Of a stretch of 64,000 nucleotides of DNA, positions 34,764-45,350 are shown piece by piece. Numbering within the stretch: the first letter of the stretch is position 1; every line of letters starts with the position of its first letter. Origin of the DNA: Lytechinus variegatus. Taxonomy: Eukaryota > Echinodermata > Echinoidea > Temnopleuroida > Toxopneustidae. The notes under the pieces are model-generated. The model had not been told where the DNA came from. It made no database searches and worked only from the letters and a program-made list of their open reading frames with translations. The stretch lies in the NCBI RefSeq assembly GCF_018143015.1, contig NC_054758.1:7982501-8046500 (forward strand), given 5' to 3'. A program made the position numbers and the translations under genes.

Positions 34764-36827
34764 TCAAATTAATTTGAAGTAACTACTTATTAGCTTGGCC
34801 TTCATATATCTTCCATCTTGGTACTTGTGATACCAGTACTTAAACAGCTTGGACAGTGGGAAACCTGCATTGTAAAAAATAGAGAAAGAACAAAATGAGA
34901 TGCTGATGTAAATTATTTTTACTCATCTAGTCCAGTTTTATTAAGAAGATTTAAACTCTATTCAATACTTTTGTCACTTTTGTCCTACATCCAGATAAAT
35001 TGATATATCAATATAACTATTTACAGTATGTTTTGATAATAAAGAATCCAAATTAATTGAAATATTTATCAGATGATAACTGTTAATATCATGTTTTTTA
35101 TGTACATGTACATAGACAGAAGGTATGGTCGGTGAAAATGGAAATACGGGTGAATCTGAATTATTCAAACAAATATTAACTATCAATGGAGCTTTAATTG
35201 TACATGATATCTTATCTTGATTCAGCTCAATTAGCCATACCCCCCCCCCCCTCCCCCAAACTGAAGAGGGAATATTTATTTATTTAGATTTAGACTTTTA
35301 GCTTAGATACAGCCTGTATTATTATTAAAACAACAAGCATACCTTGCAATTTTCCAATTCAGATGTCCTGTTCCTCATTAGAGTGTAACTCACACTTGCA
35401 GCTGATCTGCATGGTTCTCAATTTTGTCCCTCTGACCGGGTGTGAACTGCTAAGATCTTCGTCCTATTGGATCTGCAATAAACATTTTTTTAGTTTGAGA
35501 GTATTAGAGATAAATAAAACTACTCTTCTTAAACAATATTTTAAAAAATCCAGCTGCCCATATCATCGAAGTATGAATATTCCAAACTAAATTATCTGGT
35601 CCAAAAACTTCATTCTCTCTCTATCATGAAGTTTCACAGAGGCATATGCATATACCAGGTACCCGAATGTTTATTAAAGTAAAATGAATGTAACCACATA
35701 TTGCTCCAGCTGTATAGCTGAATCAGGACCTGGTCAATGCTGGTCCTGTATATAACTAAAGAATCACATCACATTTGAATGAAGTAATAACTATGTAATA
35801 AAAACGTTTTCAGAATACCACCCCAGGCCAGGCCCAGGGCATCCTGTTCAAATAGAAACTTGATTTACGTCTAAGTCATTTCATTCAAAATCAAATCCTA
35901 ACACTAAATCAATTGGATTTCATTCATGATTACTCTGAAGTAAAAAGTTTCTGAATAAAAGAAGCTGCTGAGAATTATACTTATTCATATGAAGATGAAA
36001 TAGCGTGGACGGACTAGGCCTAAACTTCAACTTTCAAGCTTGAAGTTTGGGCCTAGTCCGTCCCCGCTATTTTCATACCCCATGACTACATCGACAATCT
36101 CGCTAGCCGGCTAGTGCCGGCGATATCAAGGCCGGATCTCGCTCTGACCAAAATCGACAGTTTGTCGTTACTAAAACAGGAGGTCGGAAACAAGTCCACA
36201 TCTACCCCTGATAATTGACAATAAAACTGAAATACAGGTTTACTTTTTGCCTACATGAAGCATTTCGATGAAGGTCTACGACAAATGGTAAGTTAGGCCT
36301 ACTTTTTGGAGAAACTAACTAACTTACAGATGATTTATTTGGAATTCAGGCAAAAGAAATGGGAGTGTATGGAAATGGGGTTTACGTAGTAAAGTAATAC
36401 GGGATGGGCCCCGAACCCGGCAAACACATCACCATTGCAAGTGAGATCAAAACATGAAAATGAACTTAACTTACTTTTATTCTTATGGAATGTCATTAAA
36501 TTAATATTGATGTTCCCTCCAAGATTTTCTGCTCCAATGAAGTTCACTCCGAAATCACGATTTCGAACATCAATTCTATAAACAGATGATTAGTCGAGCT
36601 ATTTCGTTGTAAAAACTGGAAATTCGCAGAGTCCAAAAGAACAACACTTCGCACAGATCTCGTAGGGAATTGTGGGAAGGAAAAAACGTGTTTAATTCAT
36701 AAGATATGAATAAAACATTAGCTTCTTAGCCAATCATAGAAGTGTATTTTGCGTAATTTGACGTCATTCTTATGAATAAAACATTGATCCTCCAAAATCA
36801 CCCTTCAAATTGTCCGCCGGCAGCCAT
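34764..36827 (-). CDS. Putative small host gene, three exons, 75 residues
   Basis: Three minus-strand exons join with agreeing phases. Exon 1 is 36827-36802, with ATG in a good context (AATATGGCTG) and donor GG|GTGATT, phase 2. Exon 2 is 36575-36475, with acceptor TTTATAG and donor AAAA|GTAAGT, phase 1. Exon 3 is 34864-34764, with acceptor ATGCAG, ending TGA. The product starts MAAGGQFEG, continues IDVRNRDFGVNFIGAENLGG and NININLMTFHKNKS, and ends FPLSKLFKYWYHKYQDGRYM then KAKLISSYFKLI. It is basic and aromatic at the C-terminus and has no signal peptide or membrane segment. I do not recognise the family. Exon 3 in particular reads like constrained protein. Alternative exon use is possible: 35343-35472 has splice-like ends but stops in all frames. 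Intron 2 holds a 31-bp hairpin. Confidence 0.5.
36000..36070. repeat. 31-bp-arm hairpin
   Basis: The arm starting GACGGACTAGGCCTAAACTT pairs with its inverse, which ends GGCCTAGTCCGTCC. The arms run 36000-36030 and 36040-36070 with three mismatches and a 9-base loop. It lies in intron 2 of the putative small gene. Confidence 0.75.
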
Positions 36828-36950
36828 ATTGGCTGTGTACAAAACCTATGGGAAATAAAAACGCGCGAAAAGAGTTACCTCTCTAGCTCCCTTCGGGAGC
36901 TTACGTATACGTAAGATCGTATCTCTGTGCTGCCCTGATACATGCGGGGG

Positions 36951-37075
36951 CCCCTGTAACAAAATGAAAGAACACTTCTGATTGGTTACTGGTCAATATT
37001 TAGAGCCAAATGCGCGCGTAACAACGACCTTGATTGGACGGTTCATCAAGCGATTATTGTTTTAAGATCCCCAGG
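36951..37075. mobile_element. Partial CTGTAACA miniature element
   Basis: CCTGTAACAAAATGAAAGAA, CTGATTGGTTACTGGTCAAT, CAAATGCGCGCGTAACAACG and TTGATTGGACGGTTCATCAA match, block by block, the element at 38604-38753. It lies about 120 bp upstream of the putative gene's ATG. Confidence 0.6.
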
Positions 37076-38603
37076 ATATCCATGTTTCTCATCCGTATGA
37101 ATACTTCGAAGTCTACTGTTTATTGGGATTTCCTTCTCTCTACATCTCTCTCTATTAAAGAAAAAAATTAAATCATATCCATATTGTTTTCTGCTCGGAA
37201 CTTAAAAGAAGTCTTAGACTTTTCATCATACGGCAATTACGAGTAAAATTAATTGCTTTCTGTTTGTATTTTTGGTGATGATAATTTTTGTTCGAAAAAT
37301 TCATATCATGATATTATTTATTTATCTACTTTTCCCCTTTTTTATATTGCTGTATACTTCATTTTTATAAGTACATTATTTATTATGTAAGAAAAAATGT
37401 AATATCATCTGAATAAAGGCTAAAAAGCATAAAAAAAACATAGGAGTTGTCGATACAGTTACAACTATACTGCAAAGTGTTGCTGCCCTCTACGCTCCTT
37501 GGTATTTCACAGTCGGGAGTGATTGAGATGAAAATTCAATCAATTTCAATTTATTTCATTTTCAACAGAAAAAGTAAAGTGGACGAAATAATTACATTGA
37601 ACTTATACAGACAATATAAATTGAGGCATGTACAATATATGATATTCATCTATATGTAAAACAAAACAGAGTATTATATTTAAGCAAAATATCATTAAAC
37701 ATTAAACATTATAAACCATATCACATAGATAGATAATCATATAGATAAATAATTTTGAAAAAGTTTAAAATTAGCTTCAAGCAAATAAATAACTGATCCA
37801 GATTCTGATAACAACTTTTGTCATCTTATAGTTCAACTATGCCCTATTATGGTTATCATGTTCGTGACGTCACAAATCGATTGCCTGCAAGATGCGACCT
37901 TTTACCCTGACCGAGTCTCAAGTTGCTAATATTTCTATCACCCATCTTCTTGGGAGATGTTTGGATTCCGAAAATTTCTCCCGGATTTCTTCCTGAGTTT
38001 CTGAACCCCGTCAAAGAACCCCTCAACCCCGTCCGTAGAAACCGTTTTGAAGTTTTTGAATTCGGTTTCTAGGACTTCGGGGGGGGGGGGGGGTTAAATC
38101 TCATCACAATATAGAGAGAAATATGCCTTTCCTTTAAAAAAGATTCCCGTGATAATGGTGCATTGTATACAGGTCCCGGATAGTAATTAAAAAAACTAAA
38201 GGAACGAACTTGAAGTAAATCACTGCGATGATGATAATAAGTTACAAAACATTCTTCTGTTAACCTTTCACGTAGTTTGCTGAGAACATGACTGAAACCA
38301 TGCGACTTAGTGACCACAAAGGACGGGCATGGGAGAACACTGAGGAAAATTAAACAGGGAAGAAATATTCCGTGTTCTTGAAAATGTACCAAAAACTAAT
38401 GAGGCTCACGCTTTTAATAGGCTTAATATATACATTATATATATACATATATGCCTATATATTTTAGAGACGTATCCTCCCTATTGATGTCCTTTGTTCA
38501 GGTCTAAATATTGATAATAATAAAACTCACTCTTCGCGCTCAATAAATTGCGACTAAAATACATTGATCTTACACTGGAACAATAGACCTACCACGCGGA
38601 GAT
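37076..38603. other. Mostly unassigned; a LINE 3' end near 37525-37660
   Basis: On the minus strand, TTGAAAATGAAATAAATTG then AAATTGATTGAA at about 37570-37530 is the ATTGAA-type 3' end of a CR1/Jockey-group LINE; its upstream part grades into AT-rich sequence without coding blocks. A poly-G run is at 38081. No gene is seen. Confidence 0.4.
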
Positions 38604-38753
38604 CCGTAACACAAAGGTTTGCGATGAATCGCAAATATGAAAGAACCGCACTGATTGGTTCCTGGTCAGAATATTAAACCAAATGCGTGTGTAACGTTGA
38701 TATTGATTGGTCAGTTCATTTAGCAATTAATCGCCAATCTTTGTGTTACAGAG
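38604..38753. mobile_element. CTGTAACACAAAG miniature element
   Basis: CCGTAACACAAAGGTTTGCG and the inverse ending CTTTGTGTTACAG bound 150 bp. The interior has paired CTGATTGGTTCCTGGTCA and TTGATTGGTCAGTTCATTTA. This matches a miniature TIR element type that I recognise from marine deuterostomes. A partial copy is at 36951. Confidence 0.7.
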
Positions 38754-38764
38754 CCCTGGCCTTA

Positions 38765-39262
38765 AAAAAAAACACCTAGCACATCAATGATGTGGAGCTC
38801 ATCCGGCATCTCGCAACAAAATTTAACACAATTTTAATTTCAGCCCAGTTGACACTGTAGTGAATTATATTAGTGACATAAATTGAGGATATAGAATTTG
38901 AATTGATGAAGAAATGACATAGAAGCATTTTTTGTGATCTATGAATAAATTTCATATGAATTAAGTATGAATAATTATCTAGTCAAAGTTTCTTAACTCT
39001 GTGTAGAACCTTGGTGAACCTAATGTAGCTTTCAGATGGAACAAAAATAACTCAACAAATAAATAAGTAATTTTATGAGTTTTGAAAATAAATGAATAAA
39101 TGAGCATATTTAATGAGTTTCAAAATTCTATGTTGAAATTTTGTATCACCACCTCGAGCTATTACATAAAGCAAACAAAATTGAAATTGAACAACAAATG
39201 AAGAAAAAAAAATTGTAATTCATGAATAAATTTTGCATAAATTATAATAAATAATTTTCCAG
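38765..39262 (-). repeat. Inverted copy of the 145-bp tandem-array repeat
   Basis: Read on the minus strand it repeats the last two to three units and the unique terminal segment of 27195-28305, ending GCCGGATGAGCTCCACATCA and GTGCTAGGTG. Confidence 0.78.
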
Positions 39263-39560
39263 ACACCTTTATAAAATATCATGCGTGAGCATGGAAGTTC
39301 ATTTATAGTGTTTGGTAAAACGATGTCTAAACATTTTTTTGCGGCTCCTTTCTTGGCAGCTTTATCGACGATCTCATTGCCGTTAACATCACAATGTGAA
39401 GGAATCCATTCAAACTTAATACAAACATCTTTCAAACTGAGTCTATGAATTCTAAATAAAATTTCATTAACAATAGTGCATTTTATGAAATCAATCATAT
39501 TCAGTGCTCACAAAGAGTCGCAAAAAAATACAACTGAACATGGCTTATCAAACGAGTCTA
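39263..39560 (-). pseudogene. LINE RNase H fragment
   Basis: The minus strand encodes FEWIPSHCDVNGNEIVDKAA, the highly conserved RNase H block of LINEs of the I/Tad/R1 type. It is preceded by MIDFIKCTIVNEILFRIHRL and, in another frame, by PCSVVFFCDS, the usual S-x-x-x-x-S/D strand. It is truncated on both sides and joined to the array at 38765-39262. It is a different LINE group from the full element at 11987-16699, which lacks RNase H. Confidence 0.75.
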
Positions 39561-39636
39561 ACTTTTATGCTATATGAACGTCAACGAACGTAGACGGCAG
39601 CAGAACTTTGCAGAATTGCTTTTAGGAAGCCTATAT

Positions 39637-39700
39637 AAGTCAGGCGCGGATCCAGGAGGGGGCCGAGCCGGCCCCGGTCCCCCCTATTTTTTGACAACCT
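39637..39700. repeat. GCGGATCCAGGAGGGGG fragment
   Basis: This is the end of a GGATCC poly-G miniature element (compare 9860-10036); the opposite end is not found. Confidence 0.5.
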
Positions 39701-39879
39701 GCAGAAAAAAGTTTACTCTTTACCTTGATAGAAACTACGAAAAACAGAAAGAAAAGTAAGAAAGAGGTATTTTACCCATGATGTGTAATTTACAGCCTCG
39801 TAACGACCGGCCCGACCCCGAAAGGAAACAAAAAAAAAGGTGAGGGGAAGAATTGGAAAATAGACTTTATATAAAAATT

Positions 39880-40500
39880 TTCGCTCGCGCTTCGCGCTCG
39901 CATTGCCTGTGTAATGAATCCCATTCAAGAGGGTTAAATGACACTAATATATAACCAGTATATATACAATATATCCAGTTCTGATATCAATTTGCACACA
40001 ATTCTCTAGCACATCAAGCATTTATTATTTTGTTTGATTTACACAAATTGTTAATGTGTATCAAAATGTTCGGCTCGCGCTGCGCGCTCGCATTGTTTAA
40101 TTTGTGAGATACCTATGCTCTTTGGAAATTCTTACCAAAATTTGTCAAAATGCTCCTTTATCATGTCAGTATATCAAAAAATTAAGCTCATGCTTCGCGC
40201 TCGCATTTAATTGTTTGAGACGCACAGCTTGTTTATTTAAATAAAAACGCGCTTAGACTGTTCGCACTGTCATTATTTGGTGATATTTGTATCCTCTTCA
40301 ATAATCACTAAAAACAGTCCTAATTGAGTCACTTTTCACGTTACTATATGATAAAATTTCGGCTCGCGCTTCGCGCTCGCATTGTTTAGTTGGATACTTA
40401 TCTTTGTTCATGATTATAAAGACTGCTCTGAATCTTCAGTTCTAAGGACATAAAATATCAAAGATTTTTAGCTCGCGCTTCGCGCTCGCAGTATATATTA
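39880..40500 (+). repeat. Array with GCTCGCGCTTCGCGCTCGC hairpins
   Basis: The motif GCTCGCGCTTCGCGCTCGC or a close variant recurs near 39884, 40074, 40186, 40364 and 40470, at spacings of about 105-190 bp. It is followed by CATTGTTTA-like sequence and preceded by AAAATTTTCG or AAAATTTCGG. The motif can fold as a short GC hairpin. The AT-rich spacers are only loosely alike. Confidence 0.75.
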
Positions 40501-40644
40501 AGACCACATGAGATACCTAATATTGTTTATAGCAATAAAAACTAACATATACTTAAAACTTCAGTCTTTAGTTAGGACTACCCCGTGAAAAACCAACAAA
40601 AAAAAAGCCAGATTGTAGCGGCCAATCGAGAAAAATGTTGATCA

Positions 40645-42092
40645 AAATATTATTTCATTTCATTTATTTTCCATTTCCAACAATCATTTACATTTACAAT
40701 AGTTTTGTTACATACATCTTGATATAATTATAATCAATAAAAAAAGAAACTTATTATGTATAATAATCAAGATAACAGGTCGGAAACGGAGTAGGCTGCT
40801 AAAAAGCGAAGCTTGTAGGATGCAGCCTCCTATAACATACGTATGAAGAATGGAAACAAAACACAAACACAACATGGTAGAAATTTGAACTTAAATCTAT
40901 CTGAATGAATAGTTTAAAAGAAACAACAAGAAAGAAAAAATAGAAAATGAGAGAAAATAGCAAGATCAGTGGTCTCCAGATTCTTGCCCCAACACTCACA
41001 GCGAATTTACGGATCACAGTAAAACGAAAAATATCATATTTCACAGCTCGTAGTGCTGAGTATATATGAAAAATATAATGTATGAGTGATGAAGAGTTAA
41101 AAAAACTAACGAGTATCTTGGAGAAACTTTTTCAACTTAAATTTAAAAGAATTTAGGCTTGGGGAATCTTTGATAGTATTATCAAGAGTGCCCCAAAGTC
41201 GAGGGCCTTCGAAAGTGAAGATGGATTTGGCAAGAATTGTCCGGGGTAGAGGAAAATGAAATTCCTCGGATTGACGTGTAGGGTATTTATGAATAGTTTT
41301 GTTTTTATTAAATGAAGAATCAAAGATTGATGGTAGCATATTATTATTTAATTGATACATAAATTGACCCAAGTTATATTGATATAATGTTTTTACTTTT
41401 AAGATTTTATTGTCAATAAACAGTTGGTCTGTGTGGGATCTCCAGGACATATTAAAAATAACGCGCAATGCCTTTTTCTGTAAAAGTAATATTCGTTCTA
41501 GATATGATGTATGTGTATTTCCTCAGACAATTATCCCGTAGTTTAGAGTAAAATTAATGTTGAATAAAGCATTTTTTAGGGAGGAAGTTGGAAGAAAAAA
41601 CTTGACCTTATTTATAACACCAATATTGCGTGAAATTGTACGGCATATAAAATCAATGTGTGTTTTCCAAGATAAATTGTTGCCTACTATCAGACCTAAC
41701 ATTTTTGTTGTATACAACAAAAGTGACCACTTCAATGTCAGCGTTGTCCAATTTAATATCGTATGGTAGTTTATCTAAAGAATTGCTGAAAAGCATACAT
41801 TTCGTTTTTTGTACATTTATTGACAATTTATTAGATTTTATCCATTGTAGTAGCTTCTCCAGTTCAATGTTCAATATATTGACTAAAATATCGGGATTAG
41901 GATGAGAATAAAGTACATTTGAATCATCTGCAAAAAGAATATAAGATAACATTGTCGAAGAATTGTGAATGTCATTTATATAGATCGAAAATAAAAGTGG
42001 GCCCAGTATGCTGCCTTGAGGAACACCCCAATTAACCTTTAGTAGAGAAGAATTTTGTTCATTTATGTTAACAAACTGTTTACGGTTTATTA
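40645..42092 (-). mobile_element. 5'-truncated LINE, CR1/Jockey group
   Basis: From the left flank of the poly-C piece at 42096 the minus strand encodes [11 protein letters not shown], then [20 protein letters not shown] and [11 protein letters not shown] (41653-42090), [20 protein letters not shown], and in later frames [20 protein letters not shown] and a C-terminal YQYNLGQFMYQLNN (41106-41468). The 3' UTR ends near 40645 in AAATGGAAAATAAATGAAAT. It begins inside the RT domain, as is usual for 5' truncation. There are two or three frame changes. Confidence 0.85.
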
Positions 42093-42095
42093 GGT

Positions 42096-42146
42096 AATTC
42101 CTTCGCCCCCCCCCCCCTATTGGCGAAAGCTGGATCCGCCCCTGTA
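42096..42146. repeat. Poly-C fragment of a GGATCCGCC element
   Basis: A C run, then TTGGCGAAAGCTGGATCCGC, is an end of the poly-G element family. The truncated LINE at 40645-42092 abuts it, so the LINE may have integrated in this element. Confidence 0.5.
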
Positions 42147-42857
42147 AGACCACTCCGCTCAGATTTTGTGACCACTCTAAGCTCCGCCCCTCACTCAGAG
42201 AACCATTTGGGTAGATTGTAGAGTTGATTTTTTTTTCGTTCGTTCAATTTCAATATTTTTCATGGATAATGAGAACTTCAATAAAGAACATTAAATATTA
42301 TTTCAATAATTTTAATGTATTTGCTAAAAAAGTAAGTCAAAAGGTAATCATGATTTTTGTAGTTTTCATGTCAATAAAAAGGCAGTCTGATGAGATATTC
42401 TAAAATACAAATCCCCAAATTGAAATAAATTCTGCACATTGACCTCGCTGGAACTGAGAATAAAACATTGCGCTGCTTTGTGGAAAACAAGGGGCCCACA
42501 AATAGCTTAATGTTTATTTCAAAAACGAAACTTGCTCTCATTGTTTTAGGTCATCAAGATGCAAATATTCGATAAATCGAAGAAAAGTTGTGTTTGATAC
42601 CCATTCAACTTGGCCAAATCTTAGTTCATTTCCTTGTGTTCATATCTCTCTTTGCAGTGACCAAGGTGACCTCAAAGCTGCCAATAGCACCAATATCCTT
42701 CCGTTTTCACTTTTTATTGGACCAGATTTTCGTCCTTGCCCTACCCCGAGGAATGCATGAAGATATATATACATGTATATATATATATATATATACATAT
42801 ATATATACATGTGTGTAAAGTTATACAACAGCTTTTGGCAACTCTTTTTATTTAAAT
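42147..42857. other. Unassigned stretch with (TA)n
   Basis: No gene is recognised. A (TA)n microsatellite at 42764-42812 leads into the left arm of the inverted repeat described next. Confidence 0.4.
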
Positions 42858-43302
42858 ATTGTAAAGAAATGGATGAAGAGAACAATGGTAGGCGTAGCCT
42901 AAATCAAGGCTCCCCAAAGCTATCTACCCTTTGGAAAAATTGGTGATGCCGATTTTTTTCTTCTCCCATACGTGTACTGTATCAAAGCAATATAACTTTG
43001 ATCCAGCTGAGGCATGGCGGCTTGTCATTGTGCAAAACCCACCTTCACCCGACAAAGGAAATTATAATTGGTATAGTGTCGAAAATCTGTCTATCTGACG
43101 GTCAATTGGATCAGGGTCGCCATAGCCACTAACCCGTCTCTGTGGTCTAGTGGTTAAGGCACCGGCGTTCAAAGCTGGGGGCCCGGGTTCGATTCCCGGC
43201 AGAGACATTTCTTCGGCATCACCAATTTTTCAAAAGGGTAGATAGCTTTGGGGAGCCTTGCTTTAATCTACGCCTACCGTTGTTCTCTGCATCCATTTCT
43301 TT

Positions 43303-43317
<15 letters not shown>
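42858..43317. repeat. Inverted repeat of ~100-bp arms enclosing a tRNA-like sequence
   Basis: The left arm 42858-42952 and right arm 43213-43317 are inverse copies at roughly 90 percent (AAGAAATGGATGAAGAGAAC, GTAGGCGTAGCCT, AAGCTATCTACCCTTTGG, AAAATTGGTGATGCCGA). Both arms end in (TA)n. The right arm starts only six bases after the tRNA-like sequence at 43136-43206. It may be a tRNA-headed SINE plus a second, headless copy in opposite orientation. Confidence 0.75.
43136..43206 (+). tRNA. tRNA-like sequence, Glu-like body with UCA anticodon
   Basis: A full cloverleaf can be drawn: acceptor GTCTCTG/CAGAGAC (7 perfect pairs), D-arm GTC...GGC, anticodon stem CCGGC/GCTGG, and T-arm CCGGGTTCGATTCCCGG. 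A-box TGGTCTAGTGG and B-box GGTTCGATTCC are intact. The seven-base anticodon loop GTTCAAA places UCA at positions 34-36, which would read UGA. The body resembles tRNA-Glu. No T-run terminator follows directly, and the sequence directly adjoins a repeat arm, so a SINE head is more likely than an active gene. Confidence 0.5.
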
Positions 43318-43343
<26 letters not shown>

Positions 43344-44184
43344 ACAAGCAACCTTTGGTACCATTCTTAATTAAATCGCATAGTCTCTCCTTATATAGAG
43401 GCTTATAATTTATCAAATGTCTTAGATTTCTTTCTCATTTAATATCTCACATTTTTGGTGTGTATCTTATTCATGATAACTTGATTTTCTAATATTTTGC
43501 AGTACATAATTTATATGTTCGAATACTTTATGTTTACTGAGATTTTATGTATTCACCTTTATAAAATTAGCTACCATTCGCTCTTCCAAGTAGTATAGCT
43601 ATTAATTTAGTCTTGTCACAAGCCTTTTCTTTGAGTGTTTGTTCCTTGATCTATCATTTTACTTTCTATTTATTTGCCATACGTTCCCATTTTCAATATT
43701 TACATTGATTTTCTGTTACTACATGAATTTAATTATCGTTCCCTTTGCGCAAGCTTAAAATTCAATTTGTATCTAAGAAGCTCATTCTGAATCGAGTTAT
43801 ACTTTGGGTATGAATCTTCGCTATCCGAATTTCTTATTATGTTTCATACTTCTTTTGCTGCTTTTTATGTATACGCAAGTGAACATAACCCCTGTCATGT
43901 TCTTCAATTCCATTCCAAATTTCTTTCTAAAATTCAACCAATTGCTTTACCACCCTTTTTCTAATTTGATACACGATTATTTGCTGGTTTGATCGAATTT
44001 ATATTCTTTCTTTGTTTGATACGACAACCAAATTTTTATTTTTTTTTTCATATTTACAATGGAGATTTATTTAGAAGATTGATTATAATTACATGTTTAC
44101 AAATATTTCTGTCTTACGCTTTTCTATGTAGGTACCAACCAAATGTGGAGAACCTCTCGACAGAATTTGTAAATTCTTTTAGGT
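43318..44184. other. Unassigned AT-rich stretch
   Basis: A T-rich plus strand gives short hydrophobic reading frames without any recognised motif. It may be the 3' UTR of the LINE whose end is at 44185-44335. Confidence 0.4.
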
Positions 44185-44335
44185 GATCCCCAGGCATTGG
44201 CTGGTGCTCAACTTTATATATGCCTTCTAATGTTTATATTTAGTATGTCATGTTTGTTCCTATCTTGCCTGGAAAGAAAATAGATAAATACATAAATAAA
44301 GAATAGTAATAAATCAATCAATAAATAAATAAAAT
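44185..44335 (+). repeat. LINE 3' end with CCCCAGGCATTGGCTGGTG
   Basis: GATCCCCAGGCATTGGCTGG and the tail CTGGAAAGAAAATAGATAAA match the 3' UTR of the LINE at 48165-49185 (minus: CCCCAGGCATTAGCTGGTG and CTGGAAATGAAATAAAAT). Confidence 0.6.
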
Positions 44336-44423
44336 GTTTGATTCATCTGCGCACGATTATTTGAAAGGAAGTTTATTGCATATGAGTGATAATTCATCTT
44401 AAAGGGGGAGCGAACTTAACGGT

Positions 44424-44712
44424 TACACTTTGTAATTCCGAAGGTTCGTAATTCCGAAACACGTAAATTGCCTGTACCTCGATGTTCGTTAATCCGAAAA
44501 CGTAAAAGGGTTCGTTAATCCGAAGTTCCGAACATTTGTGGCGTTATTCCGAAGGTTCGATAATCCGAAAACGAAATAAGGTTCGATGCTCCGAATGTTC
44601 GTTAGTCCGAAAACGAAATAAGGTTCGTTAATGACCGTCGGAAGTACGAACCTCATTTCGTTTTCGGACTTACGAACCTTCGGATATACGAACCTTCGGA
44701 ATTACGAATGTA
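44424..44712. mobile_element. TTCGTAATTCCGAA-type TIR element
   Basis: TACACTTTGTAATTCCGAAG at the left and the inverse ending TTCGGAATTACGAATGTA at the right are inverted ends. Inside, GGTTCGTTAATCCGAA and AAACGAAATAAGGTTCG repeat in the left half and appear inverted in the right half. It is a known kind of small palindromic repeat in marine genomes. No coding sequence is seen. Confidence 0.75.
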
Positions 44713-45350
44713 TGCGGAACTCAACAACTCTGTAAGTTATCTTTTATTGACTGTGTTATAAATGGGGAGTATCAAAATATGTCTTATTAGAACCAAAATA
44801 CAGAGGTTGAATAAGCCTGTAATTTCATTTGTGTAAGAAGTTAAACTATTTGGAGCCGCGTCTAAGTTGCTATACTCGGTAACGTACATGTAGATATCGT
44901 GCGTCGTATGTATTTATCAAGCAGTGGAATATAGTGCATGTTTAGGATTAAGTGGATCTGTATTACAAGACACGAACTATTTCCAGGACATTGCATCAAG
45001 GCTGTTAGTTTGTATTCCATTTAAACCTCCTCCCAGATATTAATGCATTCTATAATAACGTCAGTGCCCTCGACCTGGAATAAGACTATTCCATTTTATC
45101 AAATTTATTCAAGAATGTAACCCGGATCTAAAGGTCATACAATGTTGATAGTTAAGCAACAGACTCGCGATCTCCTGCACTTTTTTGAGGGGGCGGGGGA
45201 CAATGAATTTATTTCCCTTGGCAGTATACCACGTGGTAGGTAGTTGAATTTCCAAAGTTTAACCCCTTACCAACTAGAACCGCAGTTTGTCCTTGAATAC
45301 TTAAAGCCTATGAGGCCCTCGTGGTGGAGGGGGTGGGAGGGAGGGGTTAA
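44713..45350. other. Unassigned stretch
   Basis: No gene or repeat boundary is recognised; G-rich runs lie at 45187 and 45325. Confidence 0.4.

Noticed and set aside
35343-35472. Candidate exon on the minus strand with TTTATTGCAG acceptor and AAG|GTATGC donor
   Set aside because: Stops occur in all three frames and it cannot join the flanking coding exons in phase. It could only be a non-coding alternative exon.
36236-36290. Candidate plus-strand exon (MKHFDEGLRQM before GTAAGT)
   Set aside because: Only eleven codons, no further exon identified, and it overlaps the intron of the better supported minus-strand gene.
42764-42812. Tyr/Ile-rich frames over the (TA)n tracts
   Set aside because: Microsatellite translation.
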